Assembly (NCBI RefSeq): GCF_028583425.1
Contig: NC_072790.1
Span: forward strand, 62,582,052-62,646,051
Source of the DNA: Eublepharis macularius
Taxonomy: Eukaryota; Chordata; Lepidosauria; Squamata; Eublepharidae
DNA length: 64,000 nt
Direction: 5' to 3'
The number at the start of each line of letters is the position of its first letter. Position 1 is the first letter of the stretch. Positions 45,932 to 58,030 of this stretch are shown piece by piece. A program made the translations under genes and the position numbers. The notes under the pieces are model-generated. The model was not told the origin of the DNA, made no database searches, and was given only the letters and a program-made list of their open reading frames with translations.

Positions 45932-47815
45932 GAATGAAACACCAGTGTGCGTTCTGGTAAAAGATAGTTCACAGTTGCATTGAAGAGTTTTAACAGAGTT
46001 ACAATGATCATGCTGAATCTCTCATAAACTATTAACTTTGATGCATTAAAGCCTTCAGGCAAGCTTTAAAGAAGAAAAGGCATGATTTGGCAATGTTCTT
46101 GTGATGGAAAAGAATTGTTTAAGCAGATAAAATCATCAGAATCTAAACAGGAAACACAGTAATCAAAAAAGAAGAAAAAAGGGGAGTGAGAAATAGCTAG
46201 GGGGAATGGGTCCTACAGATTCTTTGAAAACTCGATGAACCTTAAAATAGGACTCACTGAACTCAAAATCAAAGAAAATAGCATTTTAATGTGAGAGGAG
46301 AGAAATTTCAGGAGTAAAACAGTGTTGAAAGTACTCCATGCACCCATTTAAGTATTTTATTTTAAAATATGATAATTGCATTTTTTGGAAAAGGCATTCA
46401 CACCATATATAACTGTCATTCTGTCAGTGGCTTCCATTCCAGTTTTATATAAGTTTGCACTGGATATTATTCTAAATTAGTAGATTATGAAGGTATGGAG
46501 CCAGTGTCTTCCATCTGTCCTGAGAAATATCAACCCCACAGACAAATACAACTTACATTTGACTCAGCACTCAAGTGTCATTTTTCTGGACCTGGTGAAT
46601 ATTTTTATGTGGTCCTTCCACACACAGCTTCAACTCATAAACACAATCTGAAAAGGTATGAAAGAAAACTTTCTAATTTCATTTCCACAACGATATACTA
46701 TGACCAGATAATATTTCAAGCAGAGAACCAGAGGGGGAGAGATGCAAGGAGGTATGTAATGGTTGCCAGAAAAAAGATTTTTCAAGACAGTGGTAGTCCA
46801 GAGCAAGCAAAAAGTTTGTTTGGAACCAGATTCTGGCTTCTATTATAAGGCCAGCATCTTGATTTAAAAACAAAACAAAAACCACACCCTTTTTTCTTGG
46901 GTTTAAGAAAGGAGAGATGAGCCCACATCCTCCAGAGGTGAGAAGGAGTTCCCAGGTCCTGGGAATGTTTTCAAATAAGGGGAAAGAGGGGAGACCTGTG
47001 GGAAGGGAGATGTATTGGAAGTCTTCTTAGTTACCTCACAAAACTGGAATTTGGGGGGGAAATAAATTGCATAGTCCAAATTAAATCATTCTGGACCAAG
47101 AACTTCTTCGTGGGAAATGCTAATGCATGCTTTAGTTCTGTCTAAAGCTTGAGTGCTAAAGGCCTCCAGATCCTTTGTATTAAAGTGCTTTTTGATTAAT
47201 TACTAAGAAGTCTTGATTAATGGTCTGAGGGCTAGGCAAAGGGAGGGGTTTGTTTTTCTCTCTCTGAGGTGGCCCTTGTTGAAGTGAACAAGATGAAATT
47301 ATGCAGAATTACATCCAATCTTCCCCCTCTCTGCTAGTTCTCAGCCTTTGTATTGTAGGTGATCTGAAACATGTTTTCTAGGCCTCATGTGGTTGGCAGA
47401 AAAGAGCTGGTCTCTTGGAAGGGAGAAGAAAAGGACAAAAATTGGAGGTTTTAGAAGGCCTCAATATATCCCAATGCTCACAGTAAGCTCAGCTACCACC
47501 CACAGGCTGCTCTAAGACAGTCAGTCCATAGGGGAAAAAGAATGCTCACTCAGATAGGCAGTTTCTATGTTCATATGATAATACATTTCTAATGCCGTAA
47601 CAAATGGCAGGAATTCATTTTATCTCTGTAAGTGAAATCTGTCCTGTCCAAGAGGATGGGGAACCACTAAATGTCCCCCTCAAGACCATTCAAGCATTTA
47701 AAAATTCTAAACAGAAATGCAAGGCAATCTGAGCTGGCCATGGCAGAAACATAAGCATGAAGAATTGCCCCTGTGAAAAGACTTGTGTTTTAGCATAAGG
47801 TGCTTCTGAACTTAG
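45932..47815. other. Intergenic sequence, nothing recognised
   Basis: No supported gene. The 117-codon frame at 46495-46848 has no domain I recognise and no exon context. Confidence 0.45.
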
Positions 47816-48015
47816 AACCAAGCTACAAGTGACACCTTACCCAGGTTGGACACTTGTCAGCTTCCCTCAAGTTTTGATGGGAAATGTAGGCATCCTGGTT
47901 TTACAGCTTGGCTCTCCATTACAGCTGCAAGACCAGGATGCCTACATTTCCCATCAAAACCTGAGGGAAGCTGACAAGTGTCCAACCTGTGTCAGGCATC
48001 ACTTGTAGCTTGGCT
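47816..48015. mobile_element. Palindromic MITE (GAGCCAAGCTACAAG family), copy 2
   Basis: Same arms as 18935-19136 with a few substitutions: 'aaccaagctacaagtgacacc' at the left, '...gcatcacttgtagcttggct' at the right. The loop ('acagcttggctctccattacagctgcaag') is the reverse complement of the loop in copy 1. Confidence 0.85.
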
Positions 48016-50015
48016 GTCACTCTTACTAAAAGACATGTTAAGACATGGATCTTACAGAGATTACTAAGAAAGCACATTTATATTTCACTGCCTGGATAAA
48101 CATTCAAGGATTCATGGAATTCTTATTACCTGAAAGTGACTCCTGCCTCTAAAATCAACACACCTGTTGCTTCCATATGGGATTTTTCCCCAGATGAAAA
48201 GCCAGAAGAACTCTGTGCATTAAAGGGGAAGTTCATTCTGAGTACAACTGATGATTTACCTAGGCCTTTCCCCTTTAAGACAGAGGAAAAACCCAACCTG
48301 TTTCCCTCTGGTTTAAAGGGGGCTTTTCATCATGCCTTCAGAGGAGCATCTGTGTAAACGTTGCTTCTGTTGCTAGTACAACAAAGGGTGGCCAAGATAA
48401 GCACCACTTTCAAAATGGTGCAGGGCTGCTTCACATCATTTGCCCTCCCCTTTGTTCCTTTAAAGGGCTTTTTACACTTTCCCTGTCAAGCTGCACTGTA
48501 GGCTCAGTAGAGAAAGTGAAAATGAGGGGAAGGGGGGGGGGGTCAGGGCCAAAAGGGAGCCCCAGCAAAATCAGCAGCACCATGCCTGCACCATTTTGCA
48601 CAGACACCGTGGAGGAAAGGGTGGGAGTGTGCAGCAGCAGCAGTGGGTGGCATGGGAACAGGGGAGTGCTGCTCACTCCATTCCTGCCTGTTCCTGCACC
48701 ATTTGCTTCAGCTATGGTTGGGGTGGGTTTTCATGTCCATCATGTGGCAACATCCCTATTTTAAGTGGCACTGACACACATCTTTTAAGCCACAAATTAC
48801 CAAATGTTATTACAAAATGCCTATATATCCTTATTTTTCAGCCCCAAATTTTTGGCTAAGGCTATATGCTGAAGCTGTTCATTACCCCCAATGTAGCTCT
48901 GAGAAAATGTATCCTGGTTGCAAATCTGTGTCTTTTTAAATCTAGCCTAATGTTGGACTTGGATAACAAGGCCAGGCTTCCAGGTTGAAACTGAACATCC
49001 TTGACTCAGCTTTTCTTTTCTTTTTTTTGGCACATGTGCCCTAGCTCTCCCCCCCCCCCGGCTCTAAGGACTAAAAATAGCTGAGTAGTGTAATATGCTG
49101 TGGTAGCGTGGCTGTAAGTTTCCAAAGCAGCTGTTTCTGGTGCCAAAAATAGCTAGGCTGGGGCTCCAGTAGCCTTGCCCTGTACCATATGCCACTGTGA
49201 ACATGCTGCTTGTTGGAAGACTGGATGGCAGATAGTCTGCTGGCCTGGTGGAACTGGAAAGAAACATAACTTCTGTATAAATAACAGGAGTGCAGTACTT
49301 TCCCCAGATAATACATATGGATGTGTCCAAAAAGACTCACTTTGGTTGGTGTGTGGAAATGATGCCTTTAGAATGAGAAGTGTTTAAGATTATCTGAAAT
49401 TTGAAAGTTGTATCTGTGAAGACTGCCCAAACTGGATGTTACGTTTGGCCATAAGTTGGCTCGAGGTTCCCTTGACCCAACTTTGATGTTTGCACAGCCA
49501 AACATTGGCATTGGGGAACCAATTTGGCTTGGAATCATGGCAAGGGGGCAGGAGGGGCTTCAGCTTCTCTGTTTCCTGAGCTGAAATGGTCCTGCGACCT
49601 ATTTGCCCCATTTTGCAGCTTAGGGTTGTCAACTTCAGGCTAGGAAATTCCTTGAAATTTGGAGGTGGACCCTGGGTTGATGGGGTTTGGGGACGGGAAG
49701 GATCTCAGCATGGTATAATGCCATAGCGTCCACCCTCCAGATCAGCCATTTTCTCCAGGGTAACTGATCTCTGTATTCTGGAGATTAGTTGTAATTCCAA
49801 GGGATATACAGGCCTCATATGTAGGTTGGCAACTCCACTGAATTCTTGCACATGGAGACTCCCAGCCCAGCTCATAGCCAACCCTAACATCTAGTTTTGG
49901 CCTTACATAATTCACCATCTGCTATTGATATTGATAATGCAGAACGCCACAGTGCAATGATTACTGGGAACTTGGCAGAGCATGCATATTAACCCTATTC
50001 TGCAGTCAATCCAAT
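48016..50015. other. Intergenic sequence, no gene seen
   Basis: Includes a G-run at 48532-48542 and a C-run at 49051-49060. A stretch at 49620-49885 ('agggttgtcaacttcaggctaggaaattccttgaaatttggaggtggaccctgggttgatggggtttgg... ccaccctccagatcagcc... ctgatctctgtattctggagat') is a common reptile repeat motif. Confidence 0.45.
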
Positions 50016-50019
50016 TACT

Positions 50020-50570
50020 GGGCTCAATTCAATGTTTTGGCTATCACATACAAAGCCCTTATTTATTTTTTATTTTTGTCATTTATAGTCCACCTTCCTC
50101 ACTGAGACTCAAGGCCCTTCATGACCTTGGACCCTCAAATCTACAGGACTGCTGCTCACTCTATGCTCCGCCATGGCAGCTTCGCTCATCTAAACAGGGC
50201 CTTCTGCAGATACCACCCTGCAACTGAGCAAAATCAGCAGCTTTCCATGCATGTATATTCTCTGTTGTGGCCTCCACCTTATGGAACAGCCTGCCTGAAT
50301 ATGTTAGGAAAGCTCCCTCTCTCCTGCCTTTCCATGAACTGTGCAAAAACAAATTATTCAGGAAAGCTTTCTTACACAGGTATTAGGGCTGCACTGTAAG
50401 GAAATGGCTCAAAGGGATGCTTTGATAGGTTGATAGGGACTGTGTACTATGTACTGTCTGTTACTCTAAGTATGTTCCTACTGGGTAGCTTCCATGTTGT
50501 TTAATATGTCATATCAAATTTCTTATGTTTGTTTCAATGCTGGGCTTTTCTTCAACTTAATCCTGACTTT
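50020..50570 (+). mobile_element. L2-clade LINE 3' UTR
   Basis: Contains the non-coding LINE text 'aaggcccttcatgaccttggacc', 'gccatggcagcttcgctcatc', 'ggcctccaccttatggaacagcctgcctga' and 'gtactgtctgttactctaagtatgttcctactgggtag'. A short unrelated insertion ('tttattttttatttttgtcatttatagtccacctt') sits near 50060-50100. Confidence 0.65.
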
Positions 50571-51094
50571 CTTAGCAGTTGATCTCCAAGCATTGGTATC
50601 TGTTTGGATATGGTTATTCTGCATGTCTGTCTTCCCTTTGCATTTTTACAATTGAAGTGTTGGTTTATTTTGTTCTGCATGTGTCTTATATAATCAGGAT
50701 TTTCAAGGGAGAGTGCTGTCATCATTGTTGGCATCATCAGTTATATCACAGCACCCACACGCCCTGTATATTTTTTGTGCATGTTTATAATGTTATATCA
50801 ATATAAGGGCTGGATTTTTTAAAAAGATGAACACCTGGGGAAGCCTTTGCAGGGAGCAGCTCCACAATCCATACCTAAGTCCACCCCAAACCTGAGAGCT
50901 TGCATGGGCTACCCAGAGCTAGGAGGCAGAGGTTGACATGGTAAGTAAACTGACCTCTGTTAGGACAAAGCCTGGAACAGCTGCAGCTATGCGATTTTCA
51001 AACCCTGCTGTTTTTTCTGGCACCAGAAGTGGCCACCCCCCAGCCTCTGGGCTTCTGCATTAAAAACAAACAAACATTTTCATAGTGTTATATG

Positions 51095-51480
51095 GATTGG
51101 ACATTTATCATTAAGCCACTCCTCTCCCCACCTTCCCCCCACTTTTGTTTTCTATCTTTTTTTAGGAGTAATTGTTTTCATAGCATTAAATTGACCTACC
51201 ATTGTAGCAATGCATGCAGCAGATTACCCGAATTCCCAGTTTTCATTTTTAAACAAAGTTTCTAGCCCATTCCCTTGCAGTGATCTCAGGGAAAATGTAA
51301 GGAGCTAGAGACTTAACTGTTTTTTAAAAATGAAAGCTGGAAATTCAGACAATCTGCTGCATGTTTATCTATAATGGTAGGTCAATATAATGCTATAAAA
51401 ATAACTTTTAAAAAAAAGATAGAAAAGAAAGTCAGAGGGGAGATGGGGAGAGGAGTAACTTAATGATGAATGTCCAGTCA
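51095..51480. repeat. Large foldback (inverted repeat) element
   Basis: The left arm (from GATTGGACATTTATCATTAA through 'ctatctttttttag... atagcattaaattgacctaccatt... gcagcagatt') is inverted in the right arm (through 'caatctgctgcatg... aatggtaggtcaatataatgctat... aaaagatag... taatgatgaatgtccagtc'). Arms are about 170 bp with clear divergence (by eye around 80% identity), spacer about 45 bp. Confidence 0.75.
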
Positions 51481-51774
51481 TTGAAAAGGGGGTGAGAGCT
51501 GGGTGGTAATCCGCGAGACAAACAAAACTGAAAGAAACATTATGCATGTGGGGAAAAAATCAACTCAAAATCAGCTTCCATAAAAAGATCAGGGTAAAAG
51601 TGGTCTCAGAAGATCTGGGAAAAAAGGGGTGGAAGTAGGGAACCAAAAACTAAGGAATTAGGGAAGCAAAAACTAAAGGCAAAATAATGAGTGTAGAAAT
51701 CAGAGGATAAATTGAAGCAGGGGGGCAGAACCGATGGAAAAAACTCATGCAGAAAACCCCATTGTTTCAGCTCT

Positions 51775-51915
51775 GTATCAGATTTTTGCTTATTTTCAAA
51801 CCTCTGCAATCTATACCCTTTTGTACTGTTTATTGAATATCATACTCAGTTACATTCTGTAATCTGCCTCAAGTGTCAGTGAGAAAAGAGAGACTAGAAA
51901 TACATACATACCCAA
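51775..51915 (+). mobile_element. L2-like LINE terminal tail
   Basis: 'gtatcagatttttgcttattttcaaacctctgcaatctatac... ctgtaatctgcctcaagtgtcagtgagaaaagagagactagaaatacatacata'. Probably the end of the same LINE that starts at 50020, split by the foldback region. Confidence 0.6.
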
Positions 51916-53575
51916 AAGAATAGTGTGGTGGTGGGAGGGGACCCAGCCCTTTCCCACTATGCCACATTTGCTTGTACTCAAAATGCAAATAAATCACTCC
52001 CCACTTTCACTTGTCCTCCTAATTCTATACCTGAAATCTATCATTATATAAAGTACACGGTAATTTCTGATATTCAGGCTAAATGAGTAATTAAATTGCC
52101 CTTAACTGGAAACAATATCCACTGTGCCCCAACAAGTGATAAGAGAACAGCCAACATGTTCTCTGCCCTGAAGCACAGCATGTTACATCAGGGCTCATTC
52201 TTGCTACACAAGGGACAAAAAGTACGAGACAAAAAGCTCTCTGGTTTGTTAGTTTTTGTAGGCAACAAATTCCCATGCTTTTGCTTCATCCAGTAAAGCA
52301 GTGCTAAATAATAATTACAGATTCAGGTTTTATTTAGTGAAAGTTTTGTTTAATGAATCTTCTTTGATTCGGGCGTTTTAAAGCAGAAGAATCCTGCCAG
52401 AAAAGGAAATATGGAAGATCCAAGGTCAAAACCCTGCTAAGCTATGAAGCTCAGCTACGGATCTTGGGAAGCCAATCTCCACCCCCCCTTAAGCCTAGCT
52501 AATATTTCTGAGTAATATAAATAAATACAGATTATTACAATCTCCTTGAACTCTTTAAGTTACAAGAGGAAAACAGTGTAAGGAACAGTACTAGCAAGCC
52601 AAAAAGTGGCACCAAGTCCTTCTATGTTATAACTCTTTGTTCATGGTTTTAAAAATGCAACAAACAGGATTCAGAGGACATCCACACTACTACTTAGAAG
52701 AGGGGGGGGGGGAGGCTGTTTAGTTGATACCCTTCCAACATATATCTGATATCCTGGCCACAGTGGATATCCTTCCAGTAGTTTCACAGTGTAAGCCTAA
52801 ATTCTGTTCCTGAAAGTCTTAGAATATTGGTGGTAACTCAGATATATTAGTTTAAGCAGGTGATACAGTAACATCAAGGCATGCTTGCACCAGAACAATG
52901 TCATGCTAGAATAACCATCCCCTCAAGTGGGGACTGCAGGAAGCCACAGTTGTAAGTGACCACTATTAACTCCAGCTATTTTGCTACCTGTGATGCAGAT
53001 CAGACCCCTGCTGAGCAGCCCAACTAAAAGTACAGACATAGTTCCAATGCAGCTCCCTTCAAGGAATTAGCAATTATTGGCCCAGTGGGTTTCCTAAGTC
53101 CCCCAAGAAACACATCCCACCATATGGGAATCCCCAAGTGGGAAACAAGAACGCAATAGGCAGGCTTTTGGAACCCTCTTGCTGTCTGCTGCTACTACAG
53201 TGTTTTACTTGGTGCTGTCCCTTTGTCTCTTTGCAGACAGCCATCCAACTGGGGTAGAGTTCAGGATGAACTCTTCACTAGACAATGCCATCCAGCTGCT
53301 AAGCCTATGACACAGTCAACAGCTGCAGACACCAGTGTGCTGCCTGTTATGGGGTTGCCAACACTTGTTCCAAACTAGCTTCTACACCCATTGCAAGCCA
53401 CATAACAGACAAGCATAGTTCAGGTTGCCAATAGGCTTGGAAGAAAATGTCGTGTGCCTTTAATAGAAGCTAAAAGTGTGGATATGGGCAACTTATCATG
53501 GCATGGAAGTAAATAACTTCATCTTATAAATAACAGTTCATTAAGCCTCTATTAAAGGGATAGGGCATATTTTCT
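51916..53575. other. Intergenic sequence, nothing recognised
   Basis: No supported gene or bounded repeat. There is a G-run at 52702-52711. Confidence 0.45.
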
Positions 53576-53579
53576 CTAG

Positions 53580-53962
53580 GCAACCGTAACCCTAAAATGG
53601 TCACCTTTAAGCTCCTCAAGGCCTGGGATTTGCGTATCTTATGGAGTGCCTTTCCTCATATGAGCCCAAATGCCAACTAAGGTCATCAGGTACTCGTTTC
53701 TGATGGTCCCCTCTACTTGGGATAATTCAGCTGCTGCATGTATGAGCTAATTTACAGCGGCAATGCCCACACTTTGGAATAGCCTGCCAGATATAGTACA
53801 GAAAGGTCATGCACTCTCTTCATTTTGACACACCTTTAGTAGCAACTAGTAATGACACTTTAACTTCATGCATTTTACCTGTTTTATAATTCTGTGTGTT
53901 TACTCTTTGTAAGCCACCTTAGGTACTGTGGAAAGGCAGAATATAAATATTTTAAATGAATA
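53580..53962 (+). mobile_element. L2-like LINE 3' end
   Basis: 'ctcaaggcctgggatttgcgtatcttatggagtgcctttcctcatatgagcc' to 'ctctttgtaagccaccttaggtactgtggaaaggcagaatataaatattttaaatga', the standard terminal text of this LINE group. Confidence 0.65.
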
Positions 53963-54639
53963 CGCATAGTTAGTCCTCTAGCAAGCACGCTGTGACAAGG
54001 TCAGGTCTACCAGTGATGTTAGTGCACCTTGCAAAGGGACTGAGGGTTGCTGCAGCATGTAGATCGGTAAATCCTTGTGTATTGCTTTCAATAGGCTTGA
54101 AATAAAACAGTATCACAGCTTTTGATAGAGCTTGGATAGAAAGGGCCCAGTTCCTACTCATTGCTCTGGACTGAGCTCAGCTATTCTCATCATGGGACTC
54201 GCAGTGGGGCTTACGTCTGAGAATATCCTCCACTGTTGCATGGCTGTGCTTAGAGAAAGGGAAGCCTGTTCAGGTTACATGATTCTCCCTGCAAGACTAA
54301 AGGAAGGGTGGTGGTCACAAGAGTTGCTGGAGTGATAGTAATGAACAAAATTATTGGTATGTAAAGCAGCCAATCAGCATGAAATAATTCATTTAAGGCC
54401 TACCTTGAACTGGGAGCCTTGGGTATACTGTATCTGTGCATACTCTCTACAATTATCCCCTGATATTTATGCCTGATGCCAGGTTTGTTCAGGGATTCCT
54501 AATACCTTAAGCTGTGTCTGTCCATTTGTGTGTTCTCCTTAGTGTGCAGTTTTATTTATTCAGAAAATATATGCTGTCTCTCCACAGACTTGTTTGAGAT
54601 AGCTCACAAAGAAAAAACAGCACAAAAATCATAAAAACA

Positions 54640-55190
54640 ACATTTGAAATTATTTATTTAGAACATTTTTATGCCCTCTCTCTAGGAAACAGGCTCAAGG
54701 CATCTTACAAGTAAAATATTATTTAAAAATTAACAGATAAGATTAGCTAAATATTAGCAAACTAATAAGCCAGTGTTTTAAAAACCAGCAATAAAAACAT
54801 ACAAAACCAAGCTACAATGTAAATACAGCATAAAACATCTAACAGCTTTTTAAAAGTCTCATAAAAGAAGTTGGAGCTCACTGTACAATTTGAAAGATCA
54901 ACCCCTAGTTAAAAGCCTGGGTAAACAGGAATGTTTAGCCTCTCACAGAAATGAAAATATAGTTTATGCCAGGTGAGCCTCAACGGGAAGGGCATTCCAC
55001 AGATGAGATGCCACCACCACTAAAAATGCCCTGTCTCTCATCTGGTGGTTTATTATGAATAATAAAACAGGCTATAAAGATAAGTGAGGAGCATAAAAAC
55101 ATTCTGCTGCCTAAAATGTCACCTCTAAAACAGAGGACTGCTCTGAATACATGAGTGCTAATCTTATCTCTTCCTTCTGTTTTGCTTATC
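54640..55190 (-). mobile_element. L2-like LINE 3' portion, antisense
   Basis: The reverse complement carries the LINE tail near 54645-54710 ('atttagaacatttttatgccctctctctagg... ctcaaggcatcttacaa') and the upstream motif near 54980-55035 ('gagcctcaacgggaagggcattccacagatgagatgccaccacc'). Confidence 0.6.
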
Positions 55191-55739
55191 ATCTTGTTGC
55201 TGCCCCAAAAGTAAGTGTGGTATCCAATGAAGTATATTCCATGGGTGCTTTCCCAGTGTGCTATTAAGGAAATGACAGGAATTTGTGCATACTCTTGTTG
55301 CTACTCTAGCGCCCGCATCCCACTTGTCTGCCTAGTATCAGGTTCTGCCTTTGCTATACTGGCAGCATAACAGTGATCAACTTTCGCTTATGTATTGAAT
55401 TGGACGGCTCCGTGGCTTGAAAGCACCTTTCTCCCCCTCCCCTTTTTTTTCATTTTAACATCCAGCCTGATGAGTCCTGGAGCACTTAAAAGCCTGTTGT
55501 GTAAATTTTGCCTTAGTAAAAAGTTACTACATTGCTCCCCTCCACACACACACTTCTTAAAATTAAACAAGAGTCCAGTGGCATCTTAAGGACTAATAAC
55601 AACTGAATATCAGTCGCTTTTTAAAAGGCTTTCTAATCCTTCAGCGGGTGCCTATTTTGCCACAACTTTATTCCCTCCTCCGATGCACAACCATAAACAT
55701 CAGAAATCGGGTTGCCAGAAATCCCGCCCCCCCCCCTAT

Positions 55740-56560
55740 CTTTTATCAACCACCAACCCCTGCGCCTGAGAGGAGCCGGGAAAGCGCGCTTCCAAGCAGG
55801 CGATGGCTTCTGGTCATTATCCCCTCAGAGACCCTGTCAATATTTCGCGCCTTTCCCGAAGGGTTTCTGACAGGAGGAAGAAAGAGGCGGGCTGCTGCTT
55901 TCGCCAGGCGGCCTTGCCCAGCCCCCGGAAGTCTCCTCAGTCTCCACCGGCGAGGCGGAGCTGCCTTGCCGCAGGCGCCTTTTTCTTTCCCAGGCAAGAG
56001 GGTGGTGGGAAGGGCGGGCTGTGCGCTTTCTGAAGGGAAGCGGCGAGGGCGGGCATGAGCCTGCCCGGAACTGGCTCTCGCCCGACCCGCCTCTTTCGCT
56101 CTCTCTCTCACGCTTCTTTTCGCCTCGGCCGCCCGCCGGCCATGCGGCTGGCAGCTCGGACTCGGCTCCTCCTCCGCTTTAGCTTGAGGAGAAGCGCCTG
56201 ACCGACGGCTGGTCTGCTGCTGAATGTGGCGCGGCCGGTGAGGGAAGCAGGCAGGCGGCTTCTGCCGGCGCGAGGAGGGCGGCCAAGGGAGGGCAGGAGG
56301 AGGGTGAAAAAGAGAGAGAAAGCAGAGCTGGGGGAAGATGTTGCTCTCGCTGGTGCTGCACACCTACTCCATGCGCTACGTGCTGCCCGCCGCTGTGATG
56401 ATGGGCACCGCCCCCACCTACATGCTGGCCTGGGGAGCCTGGCGCCTGCTTTCCGCCCTGCTGCCCGCCCGCTTCTATCACCAGGTGGACGACCGGCTGT
56501 ACACCATCTACCAGAGCATGGTGCTCTTCTTCTTCGAGAACTACACCGGCGTACAGGTGA
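55740..56560 (+). promoter_or_regulatory. AGPAT5: CpG-island promoter of AGPAT5
   Basis: GC content and CpG density rise sharply at about 55740 and fall after exon 1, in an otherwise AT-rich region. GGCGG and CCCGCC Sp1-like words are frequent (for example near 55885-55960 and 56090-56140). No TATA box stands at a fixed distance from the ATG, as usual for a housekeeping enzyme gene. Open frames of up to 205 codons on the minus strand here reflect GC content. Confidence 0.8.
56338..56556 (+). CDS. AGPAT5: AGPAT5 coding exon 1
   Basis: 73 codons from ATG 56338 to CAG 56556, followed by a GTGACT donor; phase 0. The product begins MLLSLVLHTYSMRY and contains APTYMLAWGAWRLLSALLPA, then a segment ending F-F-E-N-Y-T-G-V-Q. 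It matches vertebrate 1-acylglycerol-3-phosphate O-acyltransferase 5 almost residue for residue as I know it. One hydrophobic segment at about residues 14-34 is the N-terminal membrane anchor. The enzyme acylates lysophospholipids (lysophosphatidic acid to phosphatidic acid and others) at ER or mitochondrial membranes. Exons 1-3 in this window encode the first 135 residues of about 364. Confidence 0.97.
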
Positions 56561-57539
56561 CTGACCGAAGGACACACACACTCTTTCCCCGCTCCCAACA
56601 ACCCACTCGTGGAGAATGAGGCCATACCTTTAGGGAGGGGACAAAGGGGGGGAGTGGTATCTTTGGTGTCCTTGTCAAAGGGGTTCATGCACACTTTTTT
56701 GTTACAGCTTTGGACACTTGGCTTCTGACTTTTGAGGAGCAAATGCACATACCCTGAATATGGTGATGGGCTGTGCGTATCTTAAAAAGCAGATATGGAA
56801 GCCAGGAAAAGATCATGCTGGCTTCAAAAAAAATGTGTGTATAATGTTACATATATATGCCCTTCACACTTGACAGAACATGTTGCTGTAATTGAATATG
56901 CACACCTGAGTACAAGTGAGAACTGGCCTTCTACTTGCGGGGAATAATGCTGAAGGTGTTTTGTGTCTGGATGCTGGCACTTGTGCTGCTTTGTGTCCAT
57001 GTTCATGTGAGGTAGGAATGAGGGCAATCTTTTAAAAGTGAATGTACCTTATAGCTGGGTTTATATTTGAATAACAGATGGAATGTATATGCATTCCATA
57101 GTGTGAATACAACCTGAATTGTAGGGTCCAGTTTAAAAAAGCAGTACTGATTTTTATGCCTGTTCAAAAAGAAACAAAGTACTCTGACCGGAAAGCCCTG
57201 CCCCAGTCTCATAGGTGGGAGGGGAATGCAGCACATGGTCAGAAAGCCTGTGCTTTGGCAAGGATATTGTAGCCTACATAAAAAAAAAAACTTCTCCCTT
57301 AACATCAGTGATAGAAGGCCTTTTTCAGTCATCCTGTGTCACCAGGTTGTGAGAGAATTTTTCTAAAAAAGTGACCATAAGCATCTTTAAGCCCTTAATT
57401 GGTTTAATCAGTTGTAGATTCCACTTTATCAGATATTTTGGGGTTTTAAATCATTCCACATATTCAAGGGCAAACTGGAAAACTCTTTTAAGGAACTATA
57501 CTTGATGACCCAAAGATTTTATTTAATCTGCTCCTTCTC

Positions 57540-57720
57540 CATGAAACTGACATACATCTTTTCTCATTCAGTTTACTTTACAACATCATGTGAGGTAGGT
57601 CAGGTTGAGAGATGGAGAGTGTGGCCCAAGATCACCCAGAAAGCTTCATGGCACTGTGGAATTTGAACTGGGCCTCCCAGAACCTCATCCAACATTTAAC
57701 TAATACACCCAGGTGGCCTT
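57540..57720. mobile_element. MIR-like SINE copy
   Basis: 'acaacatcatgtgaggtaggtcaggttgagag... gtggcccaagatcacccagaaagcttcatggca... gaatttgaactgggcctcccagaacctcatccaacatttaac', the family described at 27241. Confidence 0.55.
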
Positions 57721-57839
57721 GAAGATTAGTTATCCTATCTAGAAGATTGATGTGTAACTAATGAATATTGTTTACACACATTCACATAAAGTCTTAAAAA
57801 GAATGGCTTTTCCCAATCTTCTAATATGTTCTTGTATAT

Positions 57840-58030
57840 GTCTGTGTATTGTATCTAGAACACTTTTATCCTGCCCTCGTTCTAAGGAGCTCTCTGCATC
57901 ATGCATGATTTTTTCCCTTCCACTTTATATGCTCACAGTGATCCTTTGAGGTAGGTTAGGCTCGAAGAACATGACTGGCCCAAATCATCCAATGAGCTTG
58001 TGTAGTGACAGAGTGGGGACTAAACCAGAG
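57840..58030. mobile_element. MIR-like SINE copy
   Basis: 'acacttttatcctgccctcgttctaaggagctc... ctcacagtgatcctttgaggtaggttaggctcgaag... actggcccaaatcatccaatgagctt... agagtggggactaaacc'. Confidence 0.5.

Noticed and set aside
46495-46848. 117-codon plus-strand frame as a small gene
   Set aside because: No recognisable domain and no promoter or splice context; the length is expected by chance in 64 kb.
55746-56363. 205- and 189-codon minus-strand frames near AGPAT5 exon 1
   Set aside because: CpG-island composition removes stop codons; the plus strand carries the recognised gene and the minus translations show no domain.
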